From: Streptoalloteichus tenebrarius
GTDB taxonomy: Bacteria; Actinomycetota; Actinomycetes; Mycobacteriales; Pseudonocardiaceae
Length of the DNA: 60,224 nt
Assembly: GCF_024171885.1 (NCBI RefSeq)
Contig: NZ_JAMTCP010000022.1
Location: forward strand, 46,824-107,047
Direction: 5' to 3'
The notes beneath the pieces were generated by a model. It worked only from the letters and a program-made list of their open reading frames with translations, was not told the DNA's origin and ran no database searches. This document shows positions 37,701 through 46,934 of this stretch, in pieces. The position numbers and the translations under genes were made by a program. The first letter of the stretch is position 1. Every line of letters begins with the position of its first letter.

Positions 37701-40700
37701 CAACTGGATGGCGACGATGCTGTCGCCGCCGAGGTCGAAGAAACTGTCGTCCACCCCGACCGACGGCAGCCCGAGCACCTCCGCGAACACCTCGCAGAGC
37801 GCGTGCTCGACCGGAGTGGTCGGGGCGCGCCCCGAGGACAGTGCGCCGAAGTCGGGCGCGGGGAGAGACCTCTGGTCCACCTTGCCGTTGGGCAGCACCG
37901 GGAGCGCGTCCAGGACGACCACCGCCGAGGGCACCATGTAGTCGGGCAGCGTGCCCGCGACGGCGGCGCGGACCTCCCCGCCGTCCAGCCGCGCCCCCGG
38001 CTCGGCCACGACGTACCCGACCAGCTTCCGCACGCCGGGCTGGTCCTCCCGCACGACCACCACGACGTGCCGCACGCCGGGACGTGCGGCCAACGCGGCC
38101 TCCACCTCGCCCAGCTCGATCCGGAAGCCCCGCACCTTCACCTGGTGGTCGGCCCTGCCCACGTACTCCAGCTCGCCGTCCGGCAGCCACCGCACGAGGT
38201 CGCCGGTCCGGTACATCCGGTCGCCCGCCGCGCCGAACGGGTCGGCGACGAACCGCTCCGCCGTCAGGCCGGGCCGTCCCAGGTAGCCGCGCGCGACACC
38301 CGGACCCGCGACGTACAGCTCGCCGACGACGCCGACCGGGACCGGGCGCAGGAACCGGTCGAGCACGTAGGTCCTGGTGTCCGGGTCCGGGCGCCCGATG
38401 GGGACGACGTCCGCGTCCGCCCGGCCGTCGTGCTCCCACAACGTCGTGTTCACCGTGGCCTCGGTGGGGCCGTAGGCGTTGAAGAAGCGCCGGCCCCGCG
38501 CCCACCGCCGCACGACCTCGGGCGAGACCTTCTCCGCCCCCGCCACCAGGGTCACGTCCTCGGGCAGGTCGCTGTCCGCCGGGAACAGGGCGAGCAGCGA
38601 GGGCGGCAGACCGAGGAAGTTCACCCGGTGTCGCCGCACGTACTCCGCCAACGGCTCACCGGGGACCCGCGCCTCCGAGGGGCAGATCACGAGCGTTCCC
38701 CCGGACAGCAACGGGATGAGTGTCTGCCAGAAGGCCGCGTCGAAGCTCGGCGACGCGAAGTGCAGCGCCCTGGTGTCGGCGTCCACGCCGAACCTGGTCG
38801 TCTGGGTGGCGAGGAGCTTGCTGATCCCCGTGTGGGCCACGACGACGCCCTTGGGCTTGCCCGTGGACCCCGAGGTGTAGATCACGTACGAGGCGTTGTG
38901 GATCGTCAGTGGCGTCGGGAGGTCGGTCTCGGTCAGGTCCGTGTCCTGGTGGTGCACCAGCTCGTCGAGCGTGACCAGGTCGTCGAGGACCACGCGGGCG
39001 ACGTCCGGGGCGACGCCCCCGGCCGCGCCCTCCTGGACCGATCGGGTCGTGAGCACGCACACCGGCTCGGTCTCGGCGAGCATGTGCGCCAGCCGGTCCG
39101 CCGGGTAGTCGGGGTCCAACGGCAGGTAGACGCCACCCGCCTTCTGCACGGCCAGCAACGCCAGGACCATCTCGACCGAACGCGGAACCATGACGCCGAC
39201 GAACCGCTCCGGCCCGACGCCCCGGGCGACGAGCAGGCGGGCGAGCTGGTTGGCGGCCGCGTTCAGCTCCGCGTACGACAGGGAGACGACGCCGTCCTCC
39301 CTCGCCGGAGCATCACTGTCCTGATAGGACGGATCTCCGTCTCCGCCCTCCTCGAACACCACGGCGATCGCGTCGGGTGTGCGCGCGACCTGCTGTTCCC
39401 ACAGCTCCGGCAGGGTCGCCGGGGGCAGGCCGCTGTCGGTGTCGTTCCACTCCACCAACACCCGCCGCCGCTGGGATTCCGACAGGGTGTCCAGACGCGC
39501 GACGAGGGTCTCGGGCGCGTCGGCGTAGGTGCGGAGGATCCGCCCCAACGCCTCGGCGAGGCGTTCCGCCTCGTCCCGTCGGAAGAGGTCCGGCCGGTAG
39601 CCGAGGCCGAGCCGCAGCCCGTCGCCGGGGATCACGACGAGGGTCAGCGGGTAGTGCGTGGCATCGCTGACGTCCACCGAGCCGAGCCGCAGGCCAGGGG
39701 CCAGTTCCCGCCCCTCCCCCGCGCTGAGGGGGTAGTTCTCGAACACCAGCAACGTGTCGAACAGCTCGGTCTGGCCGAGCATGCGGTGCAAGCTCGTCAA
39801 GGCCGTGTGCTGGTACGGCATCAGCCGGGTCTGCTGCTCCTGGAGCCGGGTCATCACGGCGGCGAGCGAGTCGTCCGGCCGGGTCGTGACCGGCACCGGC
39901 AGGGTGTTGCTCAACTGGCCCACCATCGTCTCCACACCCGGGATCTCAGGTGGACGCCCAGAGACCATCGCGCCGAAGACGACGGTGTCCCGTCCGGTGA
40001 CCTGGCCGAGCAGGAGACCCCACGCGCCCTGCACGACGGTGTTGACCGTGACGCCGTCCCGCCTCGCCCGCTCGGTCAGGGCCGAGACCAGGTCCGACGG
40101 CAACTCCACGTCGAGCCGCTCCGGGCGGGGCGCGGCGCCACCGTCCTCCCCGAGCAGGGAGTCCGGCGGGGCGACCAGGGTGGGTTCGTCCACTTCGGAC
40201 AGTGCATCGCGCCACGCCGCCTCGGCCGTCGCGTCGTCCTGGCGGGCGCGCCAGACCAGGTAGTCCCGAAACGGGACCGCCCTCGGGAGCCTGCCGCCCC
40301 GGTCCGCGTACAACGCGAACAGCTCGTGGGTCAGGACGGGCATGGACCAGCCGTCCAGGAGGATGTGGTGGTTGGTCAGCACGAGCCGGTGCCGGTCGTC
40401 CCCGAGGCGCACCAGGGTCATCCGCAGCAGGGGCGGCCGCGCGAGGTCGAACCGGCGCGTGAAGTCCTCCCGCGCGATCCTCCGGGTCTCCTCGTCCTGT
40501 GTGGACTCGTCCAGCCCCGACAGGTCCTCGGCGCGCCACGGCAGGGCGGCGGAGCGCGTGATCACCTGCACGGGCTGGCCGTCGGCGGTCTGCGGGTAGC
40601 AGGCGCGGAGGGTGGGGTGACGGTCAACGAGCGCCTGCCCCGCCGCGCGCAGCCGCGCGCCGTCCACCGGCCCGTGCAGGGTGAAGACGACCTGCACCGC

Positions 40701-43196
40701 GTAGACGTCCGGGGTCTCGTCGTCGCGCAGGAGCGAGTGGAAGAGCAGACCCTCCTGCAACGGGGTGAGCGGGAGGACGTCGTCCAGTCCGCCGCATTCG
40801 CGGTAGATGACTTCGAGCCGCTCGATGTCGCGTTGGGTCAACGACACCAACGGCAGGTCCGACGGCGTGCGGCCGCCCGCGCCCTCGCGGGCCGCGTGCG
40901 CGACCAGCCCGTCGAGGGCGGCGAACCACGCCTCGGCCAGCTCACGCACGTCCGCCTCGTCGTACAGCTCGCCGGCCCAGCTCCACGTCGCGACCAGCTC
41001 AGGACCGCCGGTCCCGTCCTGGCTGAGCGCGTTGAGGTTGAGCCCGTGGGGCAGCGGGGCCGACGGGTCCTGGCCCGCCGTCAACGCCTCGCCGTCCGGA
41101 AGCGGCGCCCAGTCCGCCGCCTCGGGGACCGTGAACCGGCCGAGGTAGTTGAAGCCGATCTGCGGGGCCGGCGACGCGGCCAGCTCCGGTGCGGTCGGGT
41201 CCAAGAGGTGACGGAGCAGGCCGTAACCGATGCCGTTGTCCGGGACGGCGCGGAGCTGTTCCTTGACCCGCTTGAGGGCGGCGCCCACGGCGGCCCCGCC
41301 GCGTCGGACGTCCTCCTCGGGCACCTCGCCGGGGGTGATCCGCACGGGGTGGACGCTGGTGAACCACCCCACCGTCCTGGAGAGGTCGAGGCCGTCGACG
41401 ATCTCCTCCCTGCCGTGGCCCTCCAGCCCGAGCAGGACGCCGCCGGCGGTGTCGACGCCGCGACGCCGGCGCCAGCCGTCCACCGCCAGTGCCAACGCGG
41501 TCAGCAGGACGTCGTTGACGCCGGCGTGGAACGCGGCCGGCACGGTGGTCAACAGGGGTGCGGTGCGCTCGGCCGGCAACGTCAGCGTCAGGCGACCCGC
41601 CGTGCCCGCCGTGTCGCGTCCCGGGTCCAGCGGACGGGAGGTGAGCAGGGGATCGGGGCCGTCGAGCAGGGCGGACCACGTCTCCACCTCGGTGGAGCGC
41701 TGCTCGGCCTGTTCGTTCAGCACCCGCGCCCACCGGCGGAACGAGGTGCCCACGGGCTCCAGCTTCGGCGTGCCGCCCGCCGCGACCGCCTCGTAGGCGG
41801 CCCGGAGGTCGGGCAGCAGGATGCGCCAGGACACCCCGTCCACCACGAAGTGGTGGAGCACCAGCACCACGCGCCCCGGCCCGTCTCCGGCATCAATCCA
41901 CACGACCCGCGCCACGACACCGGCCGCGGGGTCGAGCAGCGCCGACGCCGCCTCCGTCTCACGAGAGACCACTGTGGACAGTTCGTCCTCGGTCATCCCG
42001 TGCGCGGGCACGCGCGAGACGAGATCGCGCGCGGAAACCGACCCGGGCGGAGGGACGTGGAAGCGCCAGTCCGCGCCCTGTTCGCAGGACACCGAGGCGC
42101 GGAGCACGTCGTGGTGGTCGATGACGGCCTGAACTGCCTCGACGAGGTGGTCGAGGACCATGCTGGGGGGCGTCCGCACGGCCATGGCCTGGTACAGCCC
42201 GGCACTGGGAACGCCGCGCTCCCGCACCCACTGAAAGATCGGCGTGGGGTCGACGTCGCCGACGCCACTGCCCGGCTCCTCCCCGACCGTGCCGGCCCCG
42301 ACCGTGCCGGCCCCGACGGTGTTGTCCCCGCCGTCGCCGAGGACTCCCGCCACGGCGGCCAGCGCCGCGACGGTCCGGCGCTCGAACACGTCGCGCGCGG
42401 TGATCGACAGGCCGGCACGGCGGGCGCGGGTGATGAGCTGGATCGCGATGATGCTGTCGCCGCCGAGGTCGAAGAAGCCGTCGTCGACGCCGACCTCGGG
42501 CACGCCCAGCACCTCGGCGAAGATCGCGCAGAGCGTCTCCTCGACCGGGGTGCGGGGCGCGGTGGCCGCGGGCGACGGCTCGAAGACCGGAGCGGGCAGC
42601 CCGCGTCGATCCAGTTTCCCGTTGCGCAGCAAGGGCAACCGGTCCATCACCACGAACACGGACGGCACCATGTAGTCGGGCAGCCGCTCGGCCAGCCACC
42701 GCCGCACCTCGCCGGCGTCGAGCACGTGGCCGTCGGCCGGCTCCACGTAGCCGACGAGACGGCGGTCGCCGGGCCGGTCCTCGCGCGCCACCACGGCGAC
42801 CTGCGCGACACCGGGGTGCCCGGCCACCGCGGACTCGACCTCGCCCAGCTCGACCCGGAAGCCCCTGACCTTCACCTGGTCGTCGGCCCGACCGACGAAC
42901 ACCAGGTTGCCCCCGGCGTCCCACCGCACGAGGTCGCCGGTCCGGTACATGCGCCGGCCCGGCTCGCCGAACGGGTCGGCGACGAACCGTTCCGCGGTCA
43001 GCCCTGGCCGACCCAGGTAACCCCTGGCCAGGCCGGCGCCCGCCACGTACAGCTCGCCGACCTCGCCCACGGGGACGGGCCGCAGCGACCCGTCCAGGAC
43101 GTGGACCGCGGCGTTGTCCAGCGGCGTCCCGATCGGAACGCTGTGCTCACCGGCGGCGCGCCCGGCGGCGACGGACCCGGTCTCCTGAGCGGTCAT
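34767..43196 (-). CDS. NRPS: A(C-half)-T-E-C-A-T-E-C, siderophore type
   Basis: 2809 residues. Order: C-terminal half of an A domain (1-225; starts [16 protein letters not shown] just before GELYVAG, then [22 protein letters not shown] and NGKLDRR); T ([14 protein letters not shown], about 240-252); E ([11 protein letters not shown] about 450, NYLGRF about 684); C ([14 protein letters not shown] about 810, [11 protein letters not shown] about 942); full A ([11 protein letters not shown] about 1440, [12 protein letters not shown]; pocket by eye D-A-W-G-V-G-A-V-N); T (about 1820); E (about 1880-2350); terminal C ([10 protein letters not shown] about 2520). ATG 43196 has GGGGGAGAGG 6 bases upstream. 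The first A domain lacks A1-A5; those lie in the gene at 32370-34724. Presumed product is a siderophore peptide with two D-residues. Confidence 0.9.
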   Translation of the reverse strand: MTAQETGSVAAGRAAGEHSVPIGTPLDNAAVHVLDGSLRPVPVGEVGELYVAGAGLARGYLGRPGLTAERFVADPFGEPGRRMYRTGDLVRWDAGGNLVFVGRADDQVKVRGFRVELGEVESAVAGHPGVAQVAVVAREDRPGDRRLVGYVEPADGHVLDAGEVRRWLAERLPDYMVPSVFVVMDRLPLLRNGKLDRRGLPAPVFEPSPAATAPRTPVEETLCAIFAEVLGVPEVGVDDGFFDLGGDSIIAIQLITRARRAGLSITARDVFERRTVAALAAVAGVLGDGGDNTVGAGTVGAGTVGEEPGSGVGDVDPTPIFQWVRERGVPSAGLYQAMAVRTPPSMVLDHLVEAVQAVIDHHDVLRASVSCEQGADWRFHVPPPGSVSARDLVSRVPAHGMTEDELSTVVSRETEAASALLDPAAGVVARVVWIDAGDGPGRVVLVLHHFVVDGVSWRILLPDLRAAYEAVAAGGTPKLEPVGTSFRRWARVLNEQAEQRSTEVETWSALLDGPDPLLTSRPLDPGRDTAGTAGRLTLTLPAERTAPLLTTVPAAFHAGVNDVLLTALALAVDGWRRRRGVDTAGGVLLGLEGHGREEIVDGLDLSRTVGWFTSVHPVRITPGEVPEEDVRRGGAAVGAALKRVKEQLRAVPDNGIGYGLLRHLLDPTAPELAASPAPQIGFNYLGRFTVPEAADWAPLPDGEALTAGQDPSAPLPHGLNLNALSQDGTGGPELVATWSWAGELYDEADVRELAEAWFAALDGLVAHAAREGAGGRTPSDLPLVSLTQRDIERLEVIYRECGGLDDVLPLTPLQEGLLFHSLLRDDETPDVYAVQVVFTLHGPVDGARLRAAGQALVDRHPTLRACYPQTADGQPVQVITRSAALPWRAEDLSGLDESTQDEETRRIAREDFTRRFDLARPPLLRMTLVRLGDDRHRLVLTNHHILLDGWSMPVLTHELFALYADRGGRLPRAVPFRDYLVWRARQDDATAEAAWRDALSEVDEPTLVAPPDSLLGEDGGAAPRPERLDVELPSDLVSALTERARRDGVTVNTVVQGAWGLLLGQVTGRDTVVFGAMVSGRPPEIPGVETMVGQLSNTLPVPVTTRPDDSLAAVMTRLQEQQTRLMPYQHTALTSLHRMLGQTELFDTLLVFENYPLSAGEGRELAPGLRLGSVDVSDATHYPLTLVVIPGDGLRLGLGYRPDLFRRDEAERLAEALGRILRTYADAPETLVARLDTLSESQRRRVLVEWNDTDSGLPPATLPELWEQQVARTPDAIAVVFEEGGDGDPSYQDSDAPAREDGVVSLSYAELNAAANQLARLLVARGVGPERFVGVMVPRSVEMVLALLAVQKAGGVYLPLDPDYPADRLAHMLAETEPVCVLTTRSVQEGAAGGVAPDVARVVLDDLVTLDELVHHQDTDLTETDLPTPLTIHNASYVIYTSGSTGKPKGVVVAHTGISKLLATQTTRFGVDADTRALHFASPSFDAAFWQTLIPLLSGGTLVICPSEARVPGEPLAEYVRRHRVNFLGLPPSLLALFPADSDLPEDVTLVAGAEKVSPEVVRRWARGRRFFNAYGPTEATVNTTLWEHDGRADADVVPIGRPDPDTRTYVLDRFLRPVPVGVVGELYVAGPGVARGYLGRPGLTAERFVADPFGAAGDRMYRTGDLVRWLPDGELEYVGRADHQVKVRGFRIELGEVEAALAARPGVRHVVVVVREDQPGVRKLVGYVVAEPGARLDGGEVRAAVAGTLPDYMVPSAVVVLDALPVLPNGKVDQRSLPAPDFGALSSGRAPTTPVEHALCEVFAEVLGLPSVGVDDSFFDLGGDSIVAIQLIARARKAGLVVSAREVFERRTVAALAAVAREVGETGLVAEERGAGVGDVPLTPVFRRFAETGAPIRGFFQSMLVRTPADMRWNTLVSAVQAVFDHHDVLRLRVVPDGDGSWGLTVAPEGAVRAEDHVHRVDVSSLDTGAPAGVSTESPGESRADAFDALVAEHTAAARDALDPASGIVARLVWFDAGSEPGRLLVVLHHFVVDGVSWRILLPDLRAAYEAVAAGRAPELEPVGTSFRRWSTLLAEQARTPERTGELALWRDVLSGPDRLIGARPFDPARDTVATARHLTLSLPTDRTAPLLTSVPAAFHAGVQDILLTALVMAVESWRGRRCDGLLVDLEGHGREEILDGVDLSRTLGWFTSIHPVRIGPGVLTDEEMRTGADTVGAAVKRVKEQVRSAPDHGIGYGMLRYLNDDTASCLRSELTPQIGFNYLGRFGMPGEAADWEPVGERALGSGADPASPMPHSLSVNALTHDRPEGPELTVTWSWPGGLFDEKEVRALAEAWFAALDGLAAHVARPGAGGRTPSDLPLVSVGQREIERLEADYPGLTDVLPLGPLQEVMARHTRLLPDDGSPDVYTSQAVFTFEGGLDPRRLRAAGQALLDRHANLRAAFPVVSGDRTVQVVPASVALPWREHDLSKQDDPERVAAQISERDFAERFDLATPPLVRLTFLRLADRRCRLVFTSHHILSDGWSAPLIMRDLFALYAADADQDALPRVVPFRDYLSWRAGQDADAADAAWREALSGITEPTLLAPAPRVAVRPEQVALHLPADLVSAAAERARHHALTLNTLVQGAWGLLVGRRLGRDDVVFGAMVSGRPPEILGVETMIGLLSNSVPVRVRWRPDEPVHAALARLQDQQAGLLPHQHTALTRLHRITGLPELFDTLLVFENYPMDAERLRRPLPGVEVVATEFRGAAHYSLTLVVIPGDGLHVTLDYRPDLFTRAEVEGLAASLRRLLGRMAEDLDVPAATLLAP

Positions 43197-43254
43197 GGCG
43201 AACCTCTCCCCCAGTGCGGCGACGAGTCGGGCGGACACCTCAGACAGGCGCTTC

Positions 43255-43362
43255 AGGCGGACGGCCTCAGGCGCGTGCCCCAGGCGGACGGCCTCAGGCG
43301 GGTGCCTCAGGCGGACGGTCTCAGGTGCGTGCCCCAGGTGGTGTCCGAGGCGGTGCCTCAGG
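43255..43362. repeat. 27-bp tandem repeat before the NRPS start
   Basis: Three full and one partial copies of AGGCGGACGGCCTCAGGCGC plus GTGCCCC (27 bp). On the minus strand in the NRPS frame they would encode GHAPEAVRL repeats. They fill the space between the acyltransferase stop (43358) and the NRPS start and may mark the recombination point that truncated the NRPS. Confidence 0.8.
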
Positions 43363-44008
43363 CGGGCGTGGGAACGTCCGCCGGCGTGCGCGGGTAGATG
43401 AACAGCGCGGCGCGCTTGTGCGGCAGGTCGACCTCGCCCAGGAAGTGCAGCCCCAGCTTGACGTCCATGCGGCGCGCGGCCTCGTTGCGCGCGTCGGGCT
43501 CGGACACGATGCGGGCGCACTCCGGCTCGGCGGCGAACACGCCGTCGATCACGGCCCGGAACAGCTTCCCGCCGATGCCCTTGCCGATCCGGTCCTTGTC
43601 GCCGATCGCGACGTGGTAGCCGACGTCGTGCGGCCGGGCGTCGTAGTGGGCGGCGACCACGTCGCGCGCGGCCCGGTACAGCTCGACGTAGGCGAAGGGC
43701 TCGCCGTCGAGGTCGACCACGAACGGCCGCGAGTAGGTGCCCGCGAGCTGGCCGGCGAGCGCGTCGGCCCACCGCTGCCTCGGCCACGCCTGGTCCCAGA
43801 ACGGCGCGACGTGCGGCGCGTTCATCCAGCCGTGGATCAGGTCGAGGTCCTCGCCCTCGGGACGCGCCAGCCGCATCCGCCACGGGCCGGCGAGCACCGG
43901 GACCGGCGGCGGGCCCACCGCCAGCACGGCGGGGTCGAGCCCCTCCCGGATCTCCCGGCTGTACTCGGCGTCGGCCGCCGGCAGGTCCCCGTTCTCCACC
44001 GTGTTCAC
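43358..44008 (-). CDS. IucB/MbtK-type siderophore N-acyltransferase (GNAT, Acetyltransf_8)
   Basis: 216 residues. The C-terminal two thirds read as the siderophore acyltransferase family: [20 protein letters not shown] (about 55-74), [20 protein letters not shown], then [20 protein letters not shown] and [20 protein letters not shown]. Members acylate N-hydroxylysine or N-hydroxyornithine for hydroxamate siderophores, or acylate mycobactin lysine. It is first in the minus-strand siderophore block. The N-hydroxylating monooxygenase it would need is not in the window. The ATG at 44008 follows no strong ribosome-binding site but matches family starts. Confidence 0.88.
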   Translation of the reverse strand: MNTVENGDLPAADAEYSREIREGLDPAVLAVGPPPVPVLAGPWRMRLARPEGEDLDLIHGWMNAPHVAPFWDQAWPRQRWADALAGQLAGTYSRPFVVDLDGEPFAYVELYRAARDVVAAHYDARPHDVGYHVAIGDKDRIGKGIGGKLFRAVIDGVFAAEPECARIVSEPDARNEAARRMDVKLGLHFLGEVDLPHKRAALFIYPRTPADVPTPA

Positions 44009-44094
44009 CCTGATCCAGCCCTTCCCTGTCCCGGCTCGTGACGTCGACGGGCGGCCGGCGGCGCGGGGCGCGCGCCAACCAGGACCCGCAGAAG

Positions 44095-44111
44095 TGAGGT
44101 GTAACCTTATT
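44095..44111. promoter_or_regulatory. Iron-box-like half site upstream of acyltransferase
   Basis: TGAGGTGTAACCTTATT lies about 90 bases upstream of the acyltransferase start. It contains AGGT and AACCT half-sites, but spaced four bases closer than in a full iron box. It may control the acyltransferase-NRPS unit by iron; weak match. Confidence 0.3.
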
Positions 44112-44519
44112 CCGATCAGAGGCGCACGGGGCGGCCGAATTCGCAGTCCAGATCACAACCGGCGGCGCGGACCGCTCGCGGGCGGTCCTGAAGGAGCTGG
44201 GCGAGCTGCGTCAGTGACGAAACGCGACCGGTCAGGCCCCCGGCCTGCCGACTGGTCTGATCCCGCGACGCGGCCCGCCGACGCGAGCGGCAGTGAGAGA
44301 AGCTTCGGAGCGAGAAGCGGAGCAACGGCGGCGGCTTCGATGTCCGCTCCGACGACCATCACCGGCCTGTTCGCCGATTGCCGATCAAGAAGCCCGGCCG
44401 GCGCTCCCGCCGACCCCTCCGCCCCACCTACCCCAGGTCAGCCCCCACCCGCCCTGGGGGGCGAGCCCCGCTCCAGCCTACCGGCGAACACCCCTCGCGC
44501 GAAGGTCACACCAGTTCGC

Positions 44520-44547
44520 TGTGGACAACTGCGTTCCCTGTGGACAA
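44520..44547 (-). promoter_or_regulatory. Paired DnaA-box sequences, pair 1
   Basis: TGTGGACAA at 44520-44528 and again at 44539-44547, start-to-start 19 bp. The complement TTGTCCACA is the actinobacterial DnaA box. Same orientation. Confidence 0.55.
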
Positions 44548-44718
44548 ACCCATCGCCCGACAGGGCGACAGGCTTGACAGCACAAGAAACAGGGACCAAC
44601 ACCCGTCCGTCAGACCGGGAACACCATCACCTGAAGACAGCCCCCACCCGCCCTGGGGGGCGAGCCCCGCTCCAGCCTACCGCGATACACCCCCAGGCCA
44701 AGCGGAACATTGGTCCGC

Positions 44719-44746
44719 TGTGGACAACTCCGGAGCCTGTGGATAA
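44719..44746 (-). promoter_or_regulatory. Paired DnaA-box sequences, pair 2
   Basis: TGTGGACAA at 44719-44727 and TGTGGATAA at 44738-44746, again 19 bp apart and in the same orientation; the second complements TTATCCACA, the classical DnaA box. The two pairs are 199 bp apart because of the tandem duplication. Confidence 0.55.
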
Positions 44747-45040
44747 ACCTGTCGCCCATCAGAGCGAAAGGGTTGACAGCACGGGAAAACGTGGCTCCCG
44801 CTCGGGAGCACCGCAGTGCGCCCCTGGAAGGGAGCCCCAGGAACCCCACCCTCCCGCCAAACCCAGCTCCGGCCCACACCTCGCCAGGGCCAAGATCACC
44901 AGGCCGACCCCGAGAAGCCCGACGTGCCCGCGCGGAAGGACACCGCGCGAGCACGTCGGCGAACATCCCAGGAGACGTCCCAGGAGACGTCCCAGGAGAA
45001 GACGTCCCGGGACAGACAAGGACAGGTGGGGAAAGCTGGA

Positions 45041-45598
45041 CTACTTGGGCCGGACCACGAGGTCCCCGGAGTCCAGCGACAGCAGCTCGCTGGCCATCTC
45101 CGTGCACCGCCCCATCGGCTCGCTCGCGGGCACCCACACCCAACCGAGCTGGTCGCCCGCGGACGAGTCGTGCGCGGTGAAGGAGACGCCCATCCCCTTG
45201 ATGTCCACGCCACCGGCGGCGGTCCCGCCGGTCACTCTGCCGGTGAAGACGGCGCGGCCGTCCGACCCGGGCAGCAGGCAGTCCAGTGTGCCCTCCAGGT
45301 TCCCGATCACCGTGCCGTCGGGCTTGCTGTGCCGGCCCTGGAAAGTTCCCCTGGTGAGCCCGCCGCGGGTGTGGACGTCGATCTGGAACCAGATCTTGTC
45401 GCCCGCGTACTCACCCGAGGACGCGGTCAACGTGACGTTGGCGGTGCCCACGACCCGCGGCCCCGCCCCGTCGGTGTCGTCGGGGTTGTCGGTGTTGGTG
45501 ACGCCGGCCCACGCGACCGGCGCGGACAGGGCGAGCGCGACCGGAACGACCGCGAGCGCGGCTGTCCCCGACCATCGGGCGCGCGACGGGACGCTCAT
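45041..45598 (-). CDS. Secreted protein of unknown function (paralogue 1)
   Basis: 185 residues with a Sec signal peptide (basic start, hydrophobic 11-29, cleavage near AWAG). I do not recognise the family. The mature part is a predicted small beta-rich domain with the core TANVTLTASSGEYAGDKIWF, RHSKPDGTVIGNLEG and a C-terminal LGWVWVP; two cysteines (LDCLL and GRCTEM) may form a disulfide. It is clearly paralogous to the gene at 46169-46717 (shared NVTLTASSG.Y.GDKIW, KPDGTVIG.LEG, GTAAGG, GDxLGWxWVP). Function unknown; exported. Confidence 0.82.
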   Translation of the reverse strand: MSVPSRARWSGTAALAVVPVALALSAPVAWAGVTNTDNPDDTDGAGPRVVGTANVTLTASSGEYAGDKIWFQIDVHTRGGLTRGTFQGRHSKPDGTVIGNLEGTLDCLLPGSDGRAVFTGRVTGGTAAGGVDIKGMGVSFTAHDSSAGDQLGWVWVPASEPMGRCTEMASELLSLDSGDLVVRPK

Positions 45599-45930
45599 CT
45601 TTCCCCCAGTTCTGGTGGTTTCCGCGAATGACGGGTGTGTTGGCGCAGCCGGAAAGCCCGCTCACGACGCCGACGCCCCCGACGCCCGACCCCCTGTCTC
45701 TGACCGGCGTCTCCGCCTAGCCGACAGCAGCGGGGAAGAGAGGCGCAAGAAGCATGGGGCGACGACGACCCACGGACTCATGCGGCGATCGGCCCGGCAC
45801 GGAGGGGTGGACGACGTTGGCCGCCCCGCGCCGGGGCCCGGTTTTCCGTGCCTGGTGGTGGTTCTCCGATCCGACGCCGTTCGGCACGTCGGCGCGGGCC
45901 ACACGATGCCGTTGATCAACGCCCGTTCGC

Positions 45931-45950
45931 CTCCCCGTGTGGGGGATATT
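45931..45950. promoter_or_regulatory. Conserved palindromic element, copy 1
   Basis: CTCCCCGTGTGGGGGATATT. The same element (one base longer) occurs at 46814-46834 upstream of the paralogous gene. The CCCC/GGGG arms around a GTGT centre form a palindrome followed by ATATT. Located about 330 bases upstream of the gene at 45598; the remainder of 45599-46110 shows no gene. Confidence 0.45.
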
Positions 45951-46110
45951 GCGCCGCGCTCTCCCTCGACGTCATAACCCACGGAAAGGACCGCTTCTGC
46001 CACCTGCTCTCCTTGGCACGCAACCGAATGGCGCTCCCGATGGGTGCGAACAGGTCAGCCGTGCGGTTGGCTCGCCGTTGCCGCAGAAGGAAAAACCACC
46101 AGAACGGCAA

Positions 46111-46140
46111 CGCGGGCGGAGGGAAGGCCCTCCGCCCGCG
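46111..46140 (-). terminator. 13-bp perfect terminator hairpin
   Basis: CGCGGGCGGAGGG (46111-46123) pairs perfectly with 46128-46140 around AAGG; on the minus strand it is followed by a T-rich run near 46095-46085. Terminates the paralogue 2 gene, which ends at 46169. Confidence 0.8.
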
Positions 46141-46168
46141 TTGGCTATCCGTTACTCGGGTTCGATGA

Positions 46169-46717
46169 CTACCGCCGCACGCTGTAGTTGCCGGAGTCCA
46201 GCGGCAGCATCTCCACCGCCCGCCGCTGGCACGGCGGCAGCAGCTCGCCCTGCGGCACCCAGGTCCAGCCGAGCCGGTCGCCGGCCCACCGGTCCTCCAC
46301 GGTGAAGGACGCGCCCATGCCGATGGGGCTGCTGCCCCCGGCCGCGGTGCCCTTCGTGATCGCGCCGGTCGCGGTCGCGGTCCGGTTCCCGGTCCCGCTC
46401 ACGGTCAGGCAGTTGATGTAGCCCTCCAGCTCGCCGATGACCGTGCCGTCCGGCTTGCGGTGCTTGCCACGGAACCACCCGGTGGCGACGCCCGAACTCC
46501 CCTGCGCCCTGGCGTCGAACTCCAACCAGATCTTGTCTCCCTCGTACGGCCCCGACGACGCCGTCAACGTGACGTTGGCGGAGCCGGCGAGTCGCGACCC
46601 CCGCGCGGCGTCGTCGCCGCCGTCGGCGGCGACGGCCGAGGTCGCGGTGACGACCGCGACCGGGAGCACGGCGACGGCGGCCAGGCCGACGGCTAAGGCA
46701 CGCCAGAACAAGCCCAT
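46169..46717 (-). CDS. Secreted protein of unknown function (paralogue 2)
   Basis: 182 residues. Signal peptide LAVGLAAVAVLPVAVVTATS with likely cleavage near AVAAD (about 31). The mature domain parallels the gene at 45041: NVTLTASSGPYEGDKIWLEF, RKPDGTVIGELEGYINCL, GTAAGGSSPIGMG and GDRLGWTWVPQGE, with cysteines in INCLT and PPCQRR at equivalent places. Unknown family; probably an extracellular beta-sandwich protein. A strong hairpin follows the stop (46111-46140), and the palindrome at 46814-46834 lies about 97 bases upstream of the start. Confidence 0.82.
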   Translation of the reverse strand: MGLFWRALAVGLAAVAVLPVAVVTATSAVAADGGDDAARGSRLAGSANVTLTASSGPYEGDKIWLEFDARAQGSSGVATGWFRGKHRKPDGTVIGELEGYINCLTVSGTGNRTATATGAITKGTAAGGSSPIGMGASFTVEDRWAGDRLGWTWVPQGELLPPCQRRAVEMLPLDSGNYSVRR

Positions 46718-46813
46718 GATGTCCCCCAGTGATCGTTACTTCCCCCATAGGTCGTAACCTGTGACAGGTTCTGCGACCGTGCGTCCACGGTGCCGACATG
46801 ATCTTTCGCCTGC

Positions 46814-46834
46814 CTCCCCCATGTGGGGGATATT
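46814..46834. promoter_or_regulatory. Conserved palindromic element, copy 2
   Basis: The element (46814-46834: CTCCCC, CATG, TGGGGGATATT) is the counterpart of 45931-45950. It lies about 97 bases upstream of the ATG at 46717, a plausible operator or activator site distance. Confidence 0.45.
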
Positions 46835-46882
46835 TGGACTCGACGAAAGTCGGAGGCGATCACCACGAGTAATCAGGCGGAA

Positions 46883-46917
46883 GTGAGCGGGAAGGGCGCG
46901 CGCCCCCTCCCGCTCAC
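46883..46917. terminator. Terminator hairpin after the SDR gene
   Basis: GTGAGCGGGA (46883-46892) pairs with TCCCGCTCAC (46908-46917) with a further GGGCGC/GCGCCC pairing inside. Located 18 bases beyond the SDR stop at 46935 on the minus strand. Confidence 0.7.
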
Positions 46918-46934
46918 CCGCGCGTGGGACGTGC

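Larger units (their letters stand above)
44439..44783. repeat. 199-bp tandem duplication in non-coding DNA
   Basis: A block starting CAGCCCCCACCCGCCCTGGG at 44439 recurs at 44638, and blocks ending in TTGACAGCAC (44583 and 44783) repeat at the same spacing. Each unit has a hairpin-forming CGCCCTGGGGGGCG and a pair of DnaA-box sequences. The whole stretch 44009-45040 has no convincing gene; near 44967-45003 it also has three copies of CCCAGGAGACGT. Confidence 0.85.

Noticed and set aside
32358-43397. Two very long plus-strand open frames (32358-37016 and 37317-43397)
   Set aside because: They are antisense shadows of the NRPS genes; GC-rich codons leave the opposite strand open, and the translations show Arg/His/Asp-rich low complexity with no family motif.
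43197-44156. In-frame extension of the NRPS upstream of 43196
   Set aside because: It runs through the 27-bp repeats and antisense to nothing but out of frame with the acyltransferase gene; no adenylation motifs occur in it, while 43196 has a strong ribosome-binding site.
44520-44746. Chromosomal origin of replication
   Set aside because: Only four DnaA boxes in two duplicated pairs, no AT-rich unwinding region and no dnaA/dnaN/gyrB genes nearby.
44610-45143. Minus-strand open frame over the repeats before the secreted protein
   Set aside because: Composition is low complexity, it spans the 199-bp and 12-bp repeats, and it overlaps the clear signal-peptide protein in another frame.
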